From positions 18,840 through 82,839 of the forward strand of contig NW_001865053.1 of NCBI RefSeq assembly GCF_000002865.3: a stretch of 64,000 bases of DNA, read 5' to 3'. Position numbers and translations under genes: made by a program. Positions 9,632 through 21,900 of this stretch are shown piece after piece. This DNA comes from Monosiga brevicollis MX1 (taxonomy: Eukaryota; Opisthokonta; Choanoflagellata; Craspedida; Salpingoecidae). Each line of letters opens with the position of its first letter. Positions within the stretch are counted from its first letter, which is position 1. Under the pieces are notes generated by a model. It ran no database searches, was not told the DNA's origin, and worked only from the letters and a program-made list of their open reading frames with translations.

Positions 9632-12192
9632 TTATGCGTCTGGTGGCTCGTTGAGAAAATCAAACTGGTCACCCAGACGACACTGGATGATGCCGTTTGC
9701 GTTGAGGCGTCGAATCAAGTTGACCAATTCCGCCGCGCTACAAGTGGCATGCGATGATTGATTGTAAGACAGACAGCTCTTTCCGCGTCAAGCACGCATT
9801 CCCATCGGGGTGGGCATGCACAAACCTAGCTTCTTCCTCCTCTTCAGTCATTGCGGGCCGGGATGCAGTCGAAGGGCTAAAACGACGACCGGTCACGGGA
9901 TTCACCGGCGCGCCCTGCGCCTCTAGCTCATCCTCAGAATCCGACTCCAGCGCATCACTGTGGCCCATGCAGTCATTACGAGGGAGGCGTGAGTCCAAAA
10001 AAAACAATCCAATTCAAAGAAAAGATGATTTTTGCGAACAGCGACACGTACTTGCTGGGATCGGCCACGGCTCCCAGCTGACCAAGGGCCGAGAGAAGAC
10101 CGGCCGCATTGCCCATACCAGTCCGGCGGACGAGCTTGTTAACTGACAGTGTGTATGCACCACGCATGGAAAGTACGTGTAGTGAGTCGAGCAAGTGGCA
10201 AGCACAAACACACAAACAACCACACATACTGGCAGCAGATGACGGCTCGCCATACCATCCTTTTCGCAGAGATGATACAAAAGTTGTGAGGTCATCATGT
10301 TCAAGTGCGTGACGTGGGAAGTCATGAGACGAATCAGCGCCGGCCGTAGTCCATCTCCTTCTTCGGGGGCCGAGTCTAGGTCGATACGTGGGGGCAAAAT
10401 CTACACCAATGGGCAGTACCCGTGATGTCAGGCAGCAGCATATAGACGGCCCTCCCCACGCCAGGCATGGGTGGCAACAGGTACCTTTGCACGAAGATGT
10501 CGCGCACTCGCTCGATCGTTCATGCTGATGACGGATAACACCATGAGATAGGGGGCAATGGCGTCGCGTAGATCTTCCGAATCCTCCAAGCGCAGAACCT
10601 GACGCCCGATGAAACCACAAGCGTCAGTTGAAAACTCGTTGCTTGTTGTGTCGCCAAGCAGACTTGATAGTGACCAACCTCATGCTCAAGTTGCTCAACA
10701 ATGGCGTCAAGACTGAGGGCGTCAACGCGCATGTCCTGGTTCAAACATGCCCAGGTGATTGAGCTCAAAGCAGAAATGACTGAACTTCAAAAAAACACTG
10801 CGGACCAACCTCGAGACGCAGGCACACAATGTCTTCTGGGAGAGCAACTAACAGCTCGCAGGCGGCACGGACCACCGGCCGGCGCTTCGAGGCCACTGCC
10901 AGCTGGGCAGTCAGCAAAGCCTGCAAAATATACAGTGTTGTCAGCGCGCGCACAGCGTACAACGTACAAAGGACTAAATTAGAACGTTTACCTCGATGGC
11001 TTGCTCTCGACTGTCCACCCACACTTTGCGCCCTACAAGACCCAGCAGCTTGAAGATCTTCAGACGGAACAGCACACGCGCCAATGTCCAGTTAGCAAAA
11101 TGTCAGGTGTAAATGCGATACTAACAGTGAAACGGCTGTGGGGCAACAAACCTCCAGGTGCACCGCTAAATCAGCTTCGGGCGTGCTGCGCCACGCGGCC
11201 GGGTGTTGCATGACGCGCTGCAGCCAGTGCTGACAAAGATCACTGTCGGCAAAGACAGCGAGGGCCGAAGACGTTTTGGCGATCATTATGTACAGAAACT
11301 TGAACCAAAGGGTCTGTGGCGACACAGAGATGAGCGCCCAATGCTACACCACGAGATCATATTCTAATCAAGCAGGCCGATCTCTTGTGCAGCGCGACTC
11401 GCCTGAGCAGAGGGGCTGTAGCTGGCAACGGTCATAGAGAACTGCTTGGCCGCCGCCAACAGCTGCGACGCAACAAGAATCAGCATGAGGCCTTGTTGTT
11501 GCTGGAGTTCATTGAAGGCCAGCGGGTTCGAACGGACCTGCGCATCGTCAAAGACATGGGTGTTGGCGGGCTGAAGCATGGCATTGATGAACAGCTTGCA
11601 AGCTTCCTCCACGGTCCGCGCATGATCAGGGGAGGGCTCGGCTGCAACGGTGTGTAGGGGTCGTGGTTATATCGACTACGGATGTAGGCAGCGCGTCTCA
11701 GCAAGCGGGATTGTCAGTTGCGCGCCTGTTTGCCCACCTTGTCCAGTACCAATAACTCGTTGAAAGGCGGCCCGTGTCATGTCTTGAAACTTGTCTGAAG
11801 GCACGGCACCGGCCCAACGCGACACGATTCTGTGTGGCAGCCAAAGAGGATGAAAACAGCGGCGAGCCCAAGCGAGGCCGATGATGCTAGATCAGGCGTT
11901 GGGAGCCCGGACGCACCGCATCACCAACAGCGCTTGCTGCTGCGCAGCGTCATCCTGGTCTTCTGCGCGCGCCAGATCAGCCGACGCTTGCTCGACCACC
12001 TCCTGCACCGCAAGTTGCAGCCGCGGTCAATACAACAAGAGCAGCTCGCAGGGCACGTCAACCACTCAGCACTTCCTATCCTCGGCCGTTGCAGTACGTT
12101 CAACGCGGACGTACATGGATAACCCTGTCGGCTGGCCGCTGCCCTTGACCCGGAACCGCATGCTCGGCGACAAACGCTGCCAGATCCACCAT
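9632..12192 (-). CDS. RIC8: synembryn, G-protein alpha chaperone and exchange factor
   Basis: RIC8 proteins fold nascent G-alpha subunits and act as non-receptor exchange factors. The gene is multi-exon on the minus strand. The first exon is 12115-12192 (MVDLAAFVAEHAV), and clear later exons include about 10250-10405, 10052-10142, 9826-9957 and the last, 9632-9737. Family signatures are LPPRIDLDSAPEEGDGLRP followed by LIRLMTSH (human PPLRDVRTRPE..LRNKLVRLMTH), NKLVRRTGMGNAAGLLSA (human KYTGYGNAAGLLAA), an acidic SDSEDE stretch, VNPVTGRR, and the terminal MTEEEEEA-S-AAELVNLIRRL. The middle is alpha-helical armadillo-like, including EEACKLFINAML. Introns are short, so the exact number of middle exons is not settled. 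It is divergent from the small cysteine protein gene, 215 bp away. Confidence 0.85.
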
Positions 12193-12407
12193 GACCCCTG
12201 GTCCTCTAGAACAGAAAATGAAGTAAAAAAACAAGAAGATGAAGAAACTGTCTAGATCTTATGGGTGAACACCTTTTGATACTAAGTAAGCAAGATGAAG
12301 AAAAGTATCAAGTTAATGAAGAAGCTGCAGAAAAATTTGAGAGTTGTTGTGTCAAAAGCAGTTTTTTTCTTCTTCTTCTTCTTCAAGCTCTCTCTCTCTC
12401 TCTCTCA
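12193..12407. promoter_or_regulatory. short shared promoter region between RIC8 and the small cysteine-protein gene
   Basis: Only 215 bases separate the two divergent start codons, so both promoters must lie here or within the genes. It ends in TTCTTCTTC and (CT)n directly before the + strand ATG. No TATA box was evident. Confidence 0.4.
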
Positions 12408-12730
12408 ATGGAGGCTCGCGGACCGGGCAAAGTCGCCGTGTGCGACAGTGAGGAGCTGGAACAGTGCCTCAAGTGCGTGCTCGTCTCACGTGATGGAGGG
12501 TCGTTGGCTTGTTGTGCTTTGACATTTCATGGCCGTGACGGCTTGACTCCGGCTTGTCTCATTTCTTGACCTGTTTGCGCGAACATGCTCATGGCTGCAC
12601 TGAATCGCCGTGCAGGCGTCACAATGGTGACCGCAGCAAATGCTTAGAGGAGTGGGAACGTTTCAAGGCTAGCTGTAGTGCCAAAACCCGTGGTGGCGTT
12701 GCTGCCACCGCTGCTTCGCAGCCCCGGTGA
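12408..12730 (+). CDS. 59-residue four-cysteine (CHCH-like) protein
   Basis: Two exons, 12408-12472 and 12616-12730, joined by a GT-AG intron, give a 59-residue protein. It has four cysteines, C12-x7-C20 and C31-x10-C42, in two predicted helices (SEELEQCLK and DRSKCLEEWERFKASC). This helix-turn-helix pattern is that of small CHCH proteins imported into the mitochondrial intermembrane space by Mia40, although the classic spacing is CX9C. The ATG directly follows a (CT)n tract. The gene sits between RIC8 (divergent) and a large helical-repeat gene (convergent, stop 103 bases away). I could not assign it to a named assembly factor. Coding potential rests on frame continuity across the intron and the cysteine pattern. 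Confidence 0.6.
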
Positions 12731-12832
12731 TGCGACAAGCTAACATCTTTATCGATTGACATGTCACAACCCCCTCTTCCTTTCCTTTTCTGGTGACGTT
12801 CTGGCTGCTCAACGCCCGAAGCGCATAAAATT

Positions 12833-13479
12833 TTATACGAGGAGCATTGGCGAGGCATCCCAGCCCACCATTTTTTGCCACGCGCGGGGCAACGGGTGCA
12901 CTGGCCAGAGCCACGCCACCACGTGGGCCGCTGTGCGCTCATCCAAGCCGGCCAACTAGAACACCCCCCGCCAGGTGGCCGTGAGCATAAGCAGAGAACT
13001 GAAAAGGTGGCGACCAAAGCACACTATTCTTTGACCGACCTGGCCTGCTAACAATTGATGGCATCCTTCCGGTAATTGTTGTAGCACGTCTAAGTCAATC
13101 AAACGCAGGCGCACCTCATAGGTTAATTCACAACTGCACACGTGTCTAGTCGTAATCTTGGCAGCGCCAGTGGCACGGCAGGGCCTACCTCCATCGGGTA
13201 GCCAAGATGGGCCTTCCACGTGTGGGGCAGCAGCTAAAGTGACACGTCCACACTGAACGTGTACTACGGCCTCCAAGCACTGCCAGGCGCGCTGCCAGGC
13301 CCCCAACCCGGAGCCAGCCGCTGTCACAAGGTGATAAGCCAGCATCGGTAGATCAAAGGCATCGAGGGCCTTGGTCTGTTCCAAGAGAGCGGCCGCTAGA
13401 ACAATGTTCATTCACAGTGAGTCAACATGCTTCCAGCCAAAAACACACCGACTTCCGACACTCAGAGGAGCGCGCGCGC

Positions 13480-13542
<63 letters not shown>

Positions 13543-16500
13543 GTGAGGATTGGTGTCGAATGGTACAGCTCAAGCAGGGATCGCGCCGTGGTCGCGTGCC
13601 ACTGATCAGCACCCTCCGGGTCTGGCAGCCGCGCGAGGTGCTGCATCAAAGCATGGAGGGCCCTCCAGGTTGCTCCGCATGTGGCTGGTACCGCACGAGG
13701 CCAGGTCGCCAGGTGTTGCGCGACACGGCGAGCCACATCGAGGCCATCTACCGACACCTCGGCCAACTACACACAGGGAAAGAGGAACATGACGTTCAGA
13801 GGCCGTTGCAAGGACAATGAAAAAGACTCTCACGTAAGACCATGCCGCTGCAAACCAGCATACCTGCTCAAGAGCACGCGCGGCCTGGCTGGGTATTTGC
13901 TTGCTCAAAATCTGCCATGCAGCCAGAATGTCGTCTGCTTCCACCTGTTGAGATGCATGCGGATGATAGAAACCGGCCACGAGTTGCATGCCCAACGCTG
14001 GCAGTGCTTGGGGCGGCAGCACATCCACCAGAGGCTATAAAAGCATCGAGTACAACAGTGACATTAGCCGACAGCCGCGCCGGTGCTCCCAAAAGACGCA
14101 ATCACGCACCTGATCACGGGCAAACTGAAGCAATGCCTTTGGCTCGAGCTCTGACCAGAGCACTTGATCTATGGGGACAACTATTGTGCCGCACAAGTGA
14201 GCACGACATCAGGGCAATGCAAGCGGTAAGGGGCAAAGGGGAGGTCAAACTCAAAGCCCAATGCAACGACGAACCCGCTGAAAGGGTGCGCGAGCCCTGA
14301 TACGCGTGGTACAGAGCAAGCAAGTCGTTCAAGCCCTGCTCGAGCGCGGGCCCTAACATTTATGTCAGAGGTCAGAAGTCTGCACGTGGAGTACAACAGG
14401 TCCAGCAACGTTCAGCTGGTGGGCGCATGACCATTATGAATAACGGGCAACCTACCTGTGGCCTGGTGAAGATGTCGGACAACGTGTGTTGTCAAGGGGC
14501 CGTAGGCCGGAAACTAACAAGGCGCCAATTGCCACCAGCATACCAGACGTGATCGGTTCATGCTGGTTGCTGCAAACCCTTTGGCAGCAACAAGCCCACT
14601 CACCAGCGGCAGTTGCTCCACATGCGGTGCCAAGATTGACAACAGTAGCCGGCCTTGTTCGGGCGTGGTTGGAGCGGCTGCCTGTTGCACCACAGCAGCC
14701 AACACGGGATAACTGTCCAAATTGACTTGTGGCAACCTGTTGATCACGTGCGTTGACCCACAGGCGACGATATCAGGCGAGTGTCCGATCAGCTTGAGCC
14801 AGGCAAACGTCAAAGGAGGGAGCGTGTCAGGTGACGCATACCTCACAGCAAAGTGACGCCAGGGACTGGAGCTGGAGTCTGTGGTCGCGAGCGGGAGATC
14901 AGAGATGCCAGCGGCAAGCAGGTACGCCGTTTGCAACTCTAGGGCCCATGCCGCGGGTGGCGATGGCGTGGCCCCGCCGGCGTTGGCAGCCAGCATGCCC
15001 TGTGAAAAGGCCACCTCTACGGTTGCTGCTGCTGCTGAACCTGCACCTATCATCAACCGCCGTACTTGAGTTCAACGCTGTTTAGACCGGTCGAACAAGC
15101 CAAGATACGTTTGACGGGCAGCGGAACCAACCGAGTGAGCCGTGATTGTTGGCAAGATAGACGATGTCTGCTTCGTTGTCAAACGGCTCGAGGCCGCCAT
15201 CTGGAAGTGTTGTGCGCCCTTGAATGACGCGAACGGCAACATCCAGCTCTTCGCTCAGTTTTGTCTTGAGAAACGCAAGATACAGAAATAAACCGAAAAA
15301 AAAAAAAAAAAAAAAGTCACTCAAGGGCACATCCACTTCAAGCAACAAAAACGTTGCAGCAAAGAGCAAGAACACGCGGCAACTGATGGAAGTGACGAAC
15401 CGAGTCGAGCTCTACATCTGGATAGCGCTGCTTCACCAACGCGAGCGCCACCAGCAGCAGCTTTTTATGCGTTCGAGGTCTGTCGGGCACAAACAGAAAT
15501 AAATGAACGTGGCCGACATGGCTTCTGATTCGTTCTTCAGCCAACTGAAACGCAACCATCGCCTTCCTTCAGATTGTGGATGATTGACAAGCACCACACG
15601 ACGACCTCTGCAACCTTGAACATACCGAGTCAGTTGATACAAGGGCTGGGCGTCGGAGGAGACGCGATGCTGGTCAATGTGGCCGAGGAGCCAAGCCAAG
15701 ATTCGACGCACAGTATCAGGCTGTGCAATGACCAAAGCTGCGCCGACTAGAGCAGCAATGGCGCCTGCCTCGGGAGCCCGGGCCGCAGTCAGACTGGCAG
15801 CCAGGCCATCGAGGCCTTGATTGCGCATCTCGGGACAGTTTTGCACCCGCGCAGCCCAGAGGTTGATAAACCACGTATAGTGCGCCACCGTAGCCATGAG
15901 TGGCTGAGTGGCAGCCAACACGGCGCTTTGCAGACCACCGTGGAACAGAGCAGCTACAGCTAGATAAGTTGCCTCCTCCGTTCCAGGTGTGGCACGGCGC
16001 AATTTCTCCAAGGTGTCGTGCAGATGAGCTTCCCGTCCCTTGGCCCAGCCGACACGCACGGAGCGCGGAATTTGCGAGACCTCAAACTCTACCAGACGGC
16101 AAGCCAAACTTGATGTGGAGACATCGGGTATCTGGAGTAGCGACAGGGCCTCTGCGACGCCGACAGGGCGGCAGTTGGCCGACGCCTCAGCGCTATCAGG
16201 AGTCGCCGGCGCCTTTTCCAGCTCGTCGGAGGAACGCGGATGGTTGTAGCTTGGATGAAACAAAGTTAGCGCGGTCAAGACTCCTTCGGTGGCGTACTCT
16301 GGGGTGGTAGCATTGGTCACACCATCATTCGAGGGCAATGCCGACCTATCCGGGGGCAGCCCACATACTTGTCAGCAAACGCTCCCTTCATGCACATGCA
16401 TGAATTGGGTGCACGTACCAGCATCGCGACAGCACGGCATGTCGAGCTTCGTGTGCATCCGCATCGGGCCAGTACTCGGGGCCCATCACAATGTCCAGCG

Positions 16501-18618
16501 AAGCTAGTTGCACACCAGGTTGATCAGAGCCGAGGGAGTCGTGAAGCCATCAAGAAGCAATCCCAAGCAAGAAGCATACTTTTGGTGTCAAGGGTCGTGA
16601 CAACCCAGGCTTCAATCTGCAAGCGACAGGCACGCGTCTCTGGTGTCGCCTCAAAGCTATTTATTGCCACAACACGGAACGAACACATTGGTGAGGCATT
16701 TCGTCCAACTCATGGCAGTCCGCCGAGCGGGTCAAACCTTGGCTGAAAAGATGCCAGCGCGCTCGACGCCTCGAGTTCGCCTTGAGTCACCAAAATGCGC
16801 ACGACCTGTGCCACTTCATGAGCCACAGGCGCTTCTACGTTTGGAATTTGCAGTTTGTCCAAGACAGCAATGGCCTCGACTGCAGCCAGCTCACCGCGGG
16901 CAACAAGCTGCGATGCAAGCCATGTGCAAAGTAAGCCTGGCTGTTGGACGCCCTGCAGGACCATGAGCACGCGCACCTGATGACAGAGCTTGCCCAACAG
17001 TAGCGCATCTGGCCCATCGATTACTCTGGGCTCGAGCAAAACGATCTTGAGAAGGTCACGGGACCAGGATGCAGACAAGCCCGAGAGGATATCGATGGCA
17101 ATTGTGCGCAGGGCGACCGGTGGCGGCACCACCGAGCCGTGAGCACCACGCATCGGGCGACACAGGCGATGAAACGTCAGAACGGCAGTCTCGCTGTGCT
17201 CGCCGAGACGCGCTAGGAGCACAAGCACCCAGCGCAAAGCTGCCGGTGACATATTGGGGAGCTTCAGGAGTGCCAGGCAATACTGCGTTGCAGTAGCGGG
17301 ATCGGTGGTGAACCATTGAAGAGTGTCGTCAGCCCAGGGATCCGGCAGTTGATCGGGTCCAGTGTGAAGCAGCTGTGTAAGATTGTCCATGACGTGCGAT
17401 TGCAACCAAGCTTGAGTCACGGCAGAGCGGCGCGCCTGGGTCGCTGTCAAGGTCATGAGATGACCAGCCACATCTGGGGATCGGAACAGCCACGGCCAGC
17501 CTGGTTTGCCCAGACATTCGCCCGTCTGAGGCTGCTGTACAGCAGCAGGTGCGCGTGCTGCACGCATCTGATTCGGTCATTTGCCACACCCTGTGAGTTG
17601 GGACAAGCGGAAAGGCATGGACACACAAGGAACATGGTGGGCGTACCTCGAGCGCTACCCAAAGAGGAGCGTTGGCGATGGAGGACACGTGGAGCAAATC
17701 AGCAGGAAGAAGCCAGGGCAGGGCAAAGACGGGAACGGCGTTGGCTGCGGCACCCAGAGGCAAAGCCAGCGAACGGTTCTCGGCCGCAGTGCGCAAGCAT
17801 TGGGGAAGTTGCAGCACAGAGCGCATGCAATGCGGCGTTGGATCAAAGACGGCGAGCAAAGCATGCAATGCTGCCAAGGAGGAAGATGCCAAAATGAGCT
17901 GTAGGCCCTTCGTTCTGACAAACTGGAATTGCAAAGACTGCTGACCTGGGTCGGCACCAAGGGCCATGGGAAGAGCAGCAGCCCACAGCTACGAGGACAT
18001 GGCGCCAAGATGAAACAATCACGGTGGCTTTGGATTGCTTTGGGTCGCAGGGCGCCCACCTACCTGATCGCGGGGCAGCTGAAAGACGACAAACGCAATG
18101 ACGGCTTGGCGCAAAGAAATGGGCAGACTATATACAGGCAGCGTCAAAGTCAGAAGAATACACGGACCAGTGGCACGCAGGCAGGCCCGACGTGAGCAGT
18201 ACCTGGCCAGGCTGTTCAAGACGACCCAGCGCAGAGCTGGCGAGGAAGTGAGGGCGGTCCAAAAGTGACCCAGGTCCTCGGGTTGGCTCGCCTCGGGGCT
18301 GGCGATGACCCGATCAAGAAAGGCAGAGGCAATCAATCGCGCGCTACACAGTGGGACATTGACCAAGGGCGTGAAGAGCACATGAGTGGTGCAAACGGAC
18401 TGCGACCTGCTGCGTGGCTCGAACGGTGCTCACCAGGGCGGTTGCTGTTGAAGGGCCACCAACAGAGCCGCATCACTGATCCGAGCCGCAGGCCCTTGCT
18501 CCCGAAGCGCTGCAGCCACATCTCGGCCACAGCCGCTCATCAGCAGACTCGACTCGGTCGAAGTCGTCCGCCTGAGATCCGCCTGCGCCTGCGCTTGCGC
18601 GCCGCGCGACGATGACAT
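12833..18618 (-). CDS. large alpha-helical repeat protein, possibly focadhesin-like
   Basis: A many-exon gene running from the ATG at 18616-18618 (MSSSRGAQAQAQ) to a stop at 12833-12835 (end ...WDASPMLLV). Clear coding exons include 18434-18618, about 17650-17945, 16750-17570, 15560-16360, 14600-15050 and 13030-13400. The translations are Leu/Ala-rich amphipathic helices in HEAT/armadillo style, for example QYCLALLKLPNMSPAALRWV, then LARLGEHSETAVLTFHRLC and VALRTIAIDILSGL. Estimated length is about 1500 residues. The arrangement recalls focadhesin (helical DUF3730 region), but the similarity is weak and that name is a guess. Introns hold simple repeats, including (AC)n at 13482-13541 and a poly-A run near 15297. 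I am confident it is one expressed gene, not of its function. Confidence 0.55.
13482..13541. repeat. (AC)n microsatellite in an intron
   Basis: About 30 AC units without interruption, inside an intron of the minus-strand helical-repeat gene; a short CG run (13471-13480) precedes it. Confidence 0.95.
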
Positions 18619-18697
18619 GTTGTTTGTGTGAAAAAAAAAAACGGAAATCACACACACCCCCTCAAAAAAAAAAAAAAATCCTCAAAAACACAGCTGT

Positions 18698-18724
18698 AAA
18701 AAAAAAAAAAAAAAAAAAAAAAAA
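18698..18724. repeat. 27-base poly-A tract
   Basis: An uninterrupted A run about 80 bases upstream of the minus-strand start at 18618, with a second A run at 18664-18678. On the transcribed strand these are T tracts, typical of nucleosome-poor promoter DNA. Confidence 0.9.
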
Positions 18725-18941
18725 CTCCCGGAAGAAAAGAAGGGTTTTGATATGATCTATCAAAGCTGACTCGGACGCAGCAGCGTCTCGTACTGGTTCC
18801 CTGAAGTCCATTGTATTCTGGCTGGGCTGCATGGGAATGAGTCCTGTTCAAGGGGGTGGGCACTGCCATGCCACGATACTTGAATGTCACACAAAGTCTG
18901 ATTATGTTTCGATTTTTCTTTCCGTTGTGGAAGCGTCTGAG

Positions 18942-21900
18942 CTAGCGCACCCATGCATCAGTGAAATAGAGACCCACGTCTTCATTGCTGTTGCCCCAGT
19001 CCTTGAGCCTGAAATCCACGATTGGAAAACCTGCAACCCAAGAGGTAGTGAGACACTGGCGCACAAGATTCGGCGGAGCAACAATGAAAGGAGCACGTAC
19101 GGTCTGGCGTGCCCGTGAACTTGGCGACACCCGAGTGCACAGTCGAGGCATCATTCACGTGGCATCCATCAGACAGGACCTATGTGACAGGTTAGCGTCA
19201 AAAGCTGGATTAGCAAGTAAATGATGCCGAGAAAATACACACAAGGGAAAGGCAAGCTTTACCGTATAGCCCGGCTCCGAATAGGTCCATTGAAAGCCAG
19301 AGTTGGCTTTGTAGATGGCAGCAGAAGACATCTCCGCTTGCGAATCGGAATACATCATAACACCCTTGCACTGCCAGGCAATCATTTGGGTACCTTCAAA
19401 TGACTGGGCCAACAGTGCTGTCAGCTGGTCGCCAGAAACGTCGTATCCAATCTCCGAGCCGGCCGTGGTATCTGCCAGCACCGGTGCCAAACGAGAATAA
19501 ACAGGGGTTGAGAATTATCCAAGTACTGCCACGTATGCGCAAATGGCTTCTGAAAACTGAAGGTGTGGCCTACCAGAATACCAAAAGTAACCGTCGCCTG
19601 CCCCATCTCGGTAATGCGCGAGCGGAACCTGCTCAGACAGAAAAATGGAGGAAGAGCCAAGACGGACGTGCCACAATGGGAAGAAAAGGACAGGAGAATA
19701 AGCAAACAAACGGTGATACTATTCCATGCCTGTGCCTGGGCGCATACCTGAGTATCCGGATGCAAGCCAGTCCAACCACCGCCGGTCTAAAGACGCGAGC
19801 ACGACCCAAATGTTTTACGAAGTGAAGAAGACATTCATCATAAACGACAAATAAAAACGAGACGGGATGGCTGTGCGCTTTGCGTGGGTTTGATAAAGAA
19901 ACGCACCATGTTGCAGGTCACCAGCACAGCATCACGATCGTTGCCACCGTTGGGGTCGATATAGTAAGTGCCATCGGTGGCGCCAGAACTGTGAAGATAA
20001 ATGTCATAGCAGGTCTTGCCGGGGTTGAATTTGGTTCCATAAGCGCCATTGGGAGGAGGCACGTAGCGGCCAGACATATAGAGGTCCCCAAACTGGAGAC
20101 CCATCTGTTCGCTCGACTGGGGTCCCCCGGCCATACATTGAGAGTTAAGTCAGCCAAGCAGCACCAAAGTCTCGGAAAAGCACGAGGGAAAGTCAACCCC
20201 CGCTCCCAGAAAAAAAATATATATATAGCGCTGACAAGTACGCGTGCCGAAACTGCGAGACGTACGTGACCCGCATCCCAGACGTAAAAGTCAACGACGG
20301 GGAGGGCAGAGGCGGGGCCGGTGAGGTTGAGAACGGTGGCTTCGAGAACATTGTTTGAGTTTTGATAGCAGCCATCGCGGATCAGGTAGGGACGGTAGAT
20401 GTGGCGGGCTTCAGCCAAGACGTCACCAGTGGGCACCGTCCAGGCATCACCCCTAACAAGACGAACACATTCATTTCAATGGCATCAGGCCGGCGAAAGT
20501 GGTAGTCAAATAAGAGCACAACAAGAGAGGGCCCAACGGGGTAACTGACGAGAGCGAGGTCCAAATGCCCGGATAGGGGTAATACGTCTGGTTGTTGGTA
20601 TCCAAGTAGTTGAGAACACCGTAGCAATTGAGCGTGACAGTTTGGGTAGCAGTAGCCGAGAGGGCCTAAACACATTTGGATGGCCAGGGAGAGATCAGCG
20701 GGGACTGCATGGCTAAGGGCAAACAGCACAGAGGAGATGGGCCGACGTTCACACCATGAGGGCTCGCAGCTGGCCGTCGGAGATGGCGTAGGTAAAGTAG
20801 GTGTCGTCTTGCACTTCACCGCGAACGTTGTGGTAGTTGTCAGCTGCATCACTAGGTGCAAAGTGCTTGGCCACGGGCAGCTCCGGGGGTGCACCAATCA
20901 CCGTGTAGACGTCTGCGCCAATCTAAAGCCGACCAAGCAGGAGAAGCGTCAGTGCGAGCGACCCATACACCCTTGGCCAAGCCTTGAGCAGGCAGCATAT
21001 GTAGGCGGAACAGAACAAACCCGTTTGCATTGCGTCTGAAAAGCGTCCAAGAGACTGCCACCATTTGGGTCTAGAGCATAGAGGAAACACACATTGGTGA
21101 GGTTGCGGGGGGCAGGCGGACCACCTGCAGCGTAGGGGCCAGATGGGCAGTCGGAACAGACCAAGCCAGTAGGTGCCCGTGGTCATGTCGGGTTTAGCAA
21201 GCAGAATATCGTGACAGGTCGGGGCAGCAGCAGCACGTGTGGCGCCATCAAGGATGGTAGGCGTAGTCTCGAGGGTTGTCACGCGTGCGGATAGGCTGTC
21301 AACCTCTTGGCTCACACTCTCGATAGACTGGGCCATTCACGCGCCGGAACAACAAGCAAGTAGTGCAAGCGTATGAGACCACAGATCAAAGGAATTACGG
21401 CAAGCGTTGTTTTGGTTGAAGAAGCCAGGGTGACAAGAGCCTGGGCACACCTGGTTGACGGTGGCGGCAAGGCTTTGAATTGCAGCGTCAAGATCTGCCG
21501 GGGCGACAATGGGCTGATTCTCGAGAACCGTGGTGCGTGAATCCAAGCCGCTGATCTCTTCCCCAAGAGCCTGCGCGACCTATGGGAAGAAGGATGAGTG
21601 GATCGATTGGCTGATGAACTGGGCGCATGATGCCGCAAGCTTTGGTGACAGGAGCGCCGCTCACATTGTCGATCGACTACGGTAGGCACACCGGGTCAAA
21701 CACGAATGAGGTTGCGCGAAGGAAAAGGCCCAACGGCCGTTGGCTGGTCGCGGTAGGCACAGGCATGCAGACCTGGTTGAGAGAAGCTGCCAGGTTCTCA
21801 ATGGCAACATTGAGGTCTTCGGGTGCAACCACCGGCTGGCTTTCCAGGGCCAGCGTGCGCGCAGTCAAATTATCGACGTGACCTTGCACATCACCCACAG

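Noticed and set aside
13371-13820. Frames containing poly(His-Thr) or poly(Cys-Val)
   Set aside because: They are translations of the intronic (AC)n microsatellite in the helical-repeat gene.
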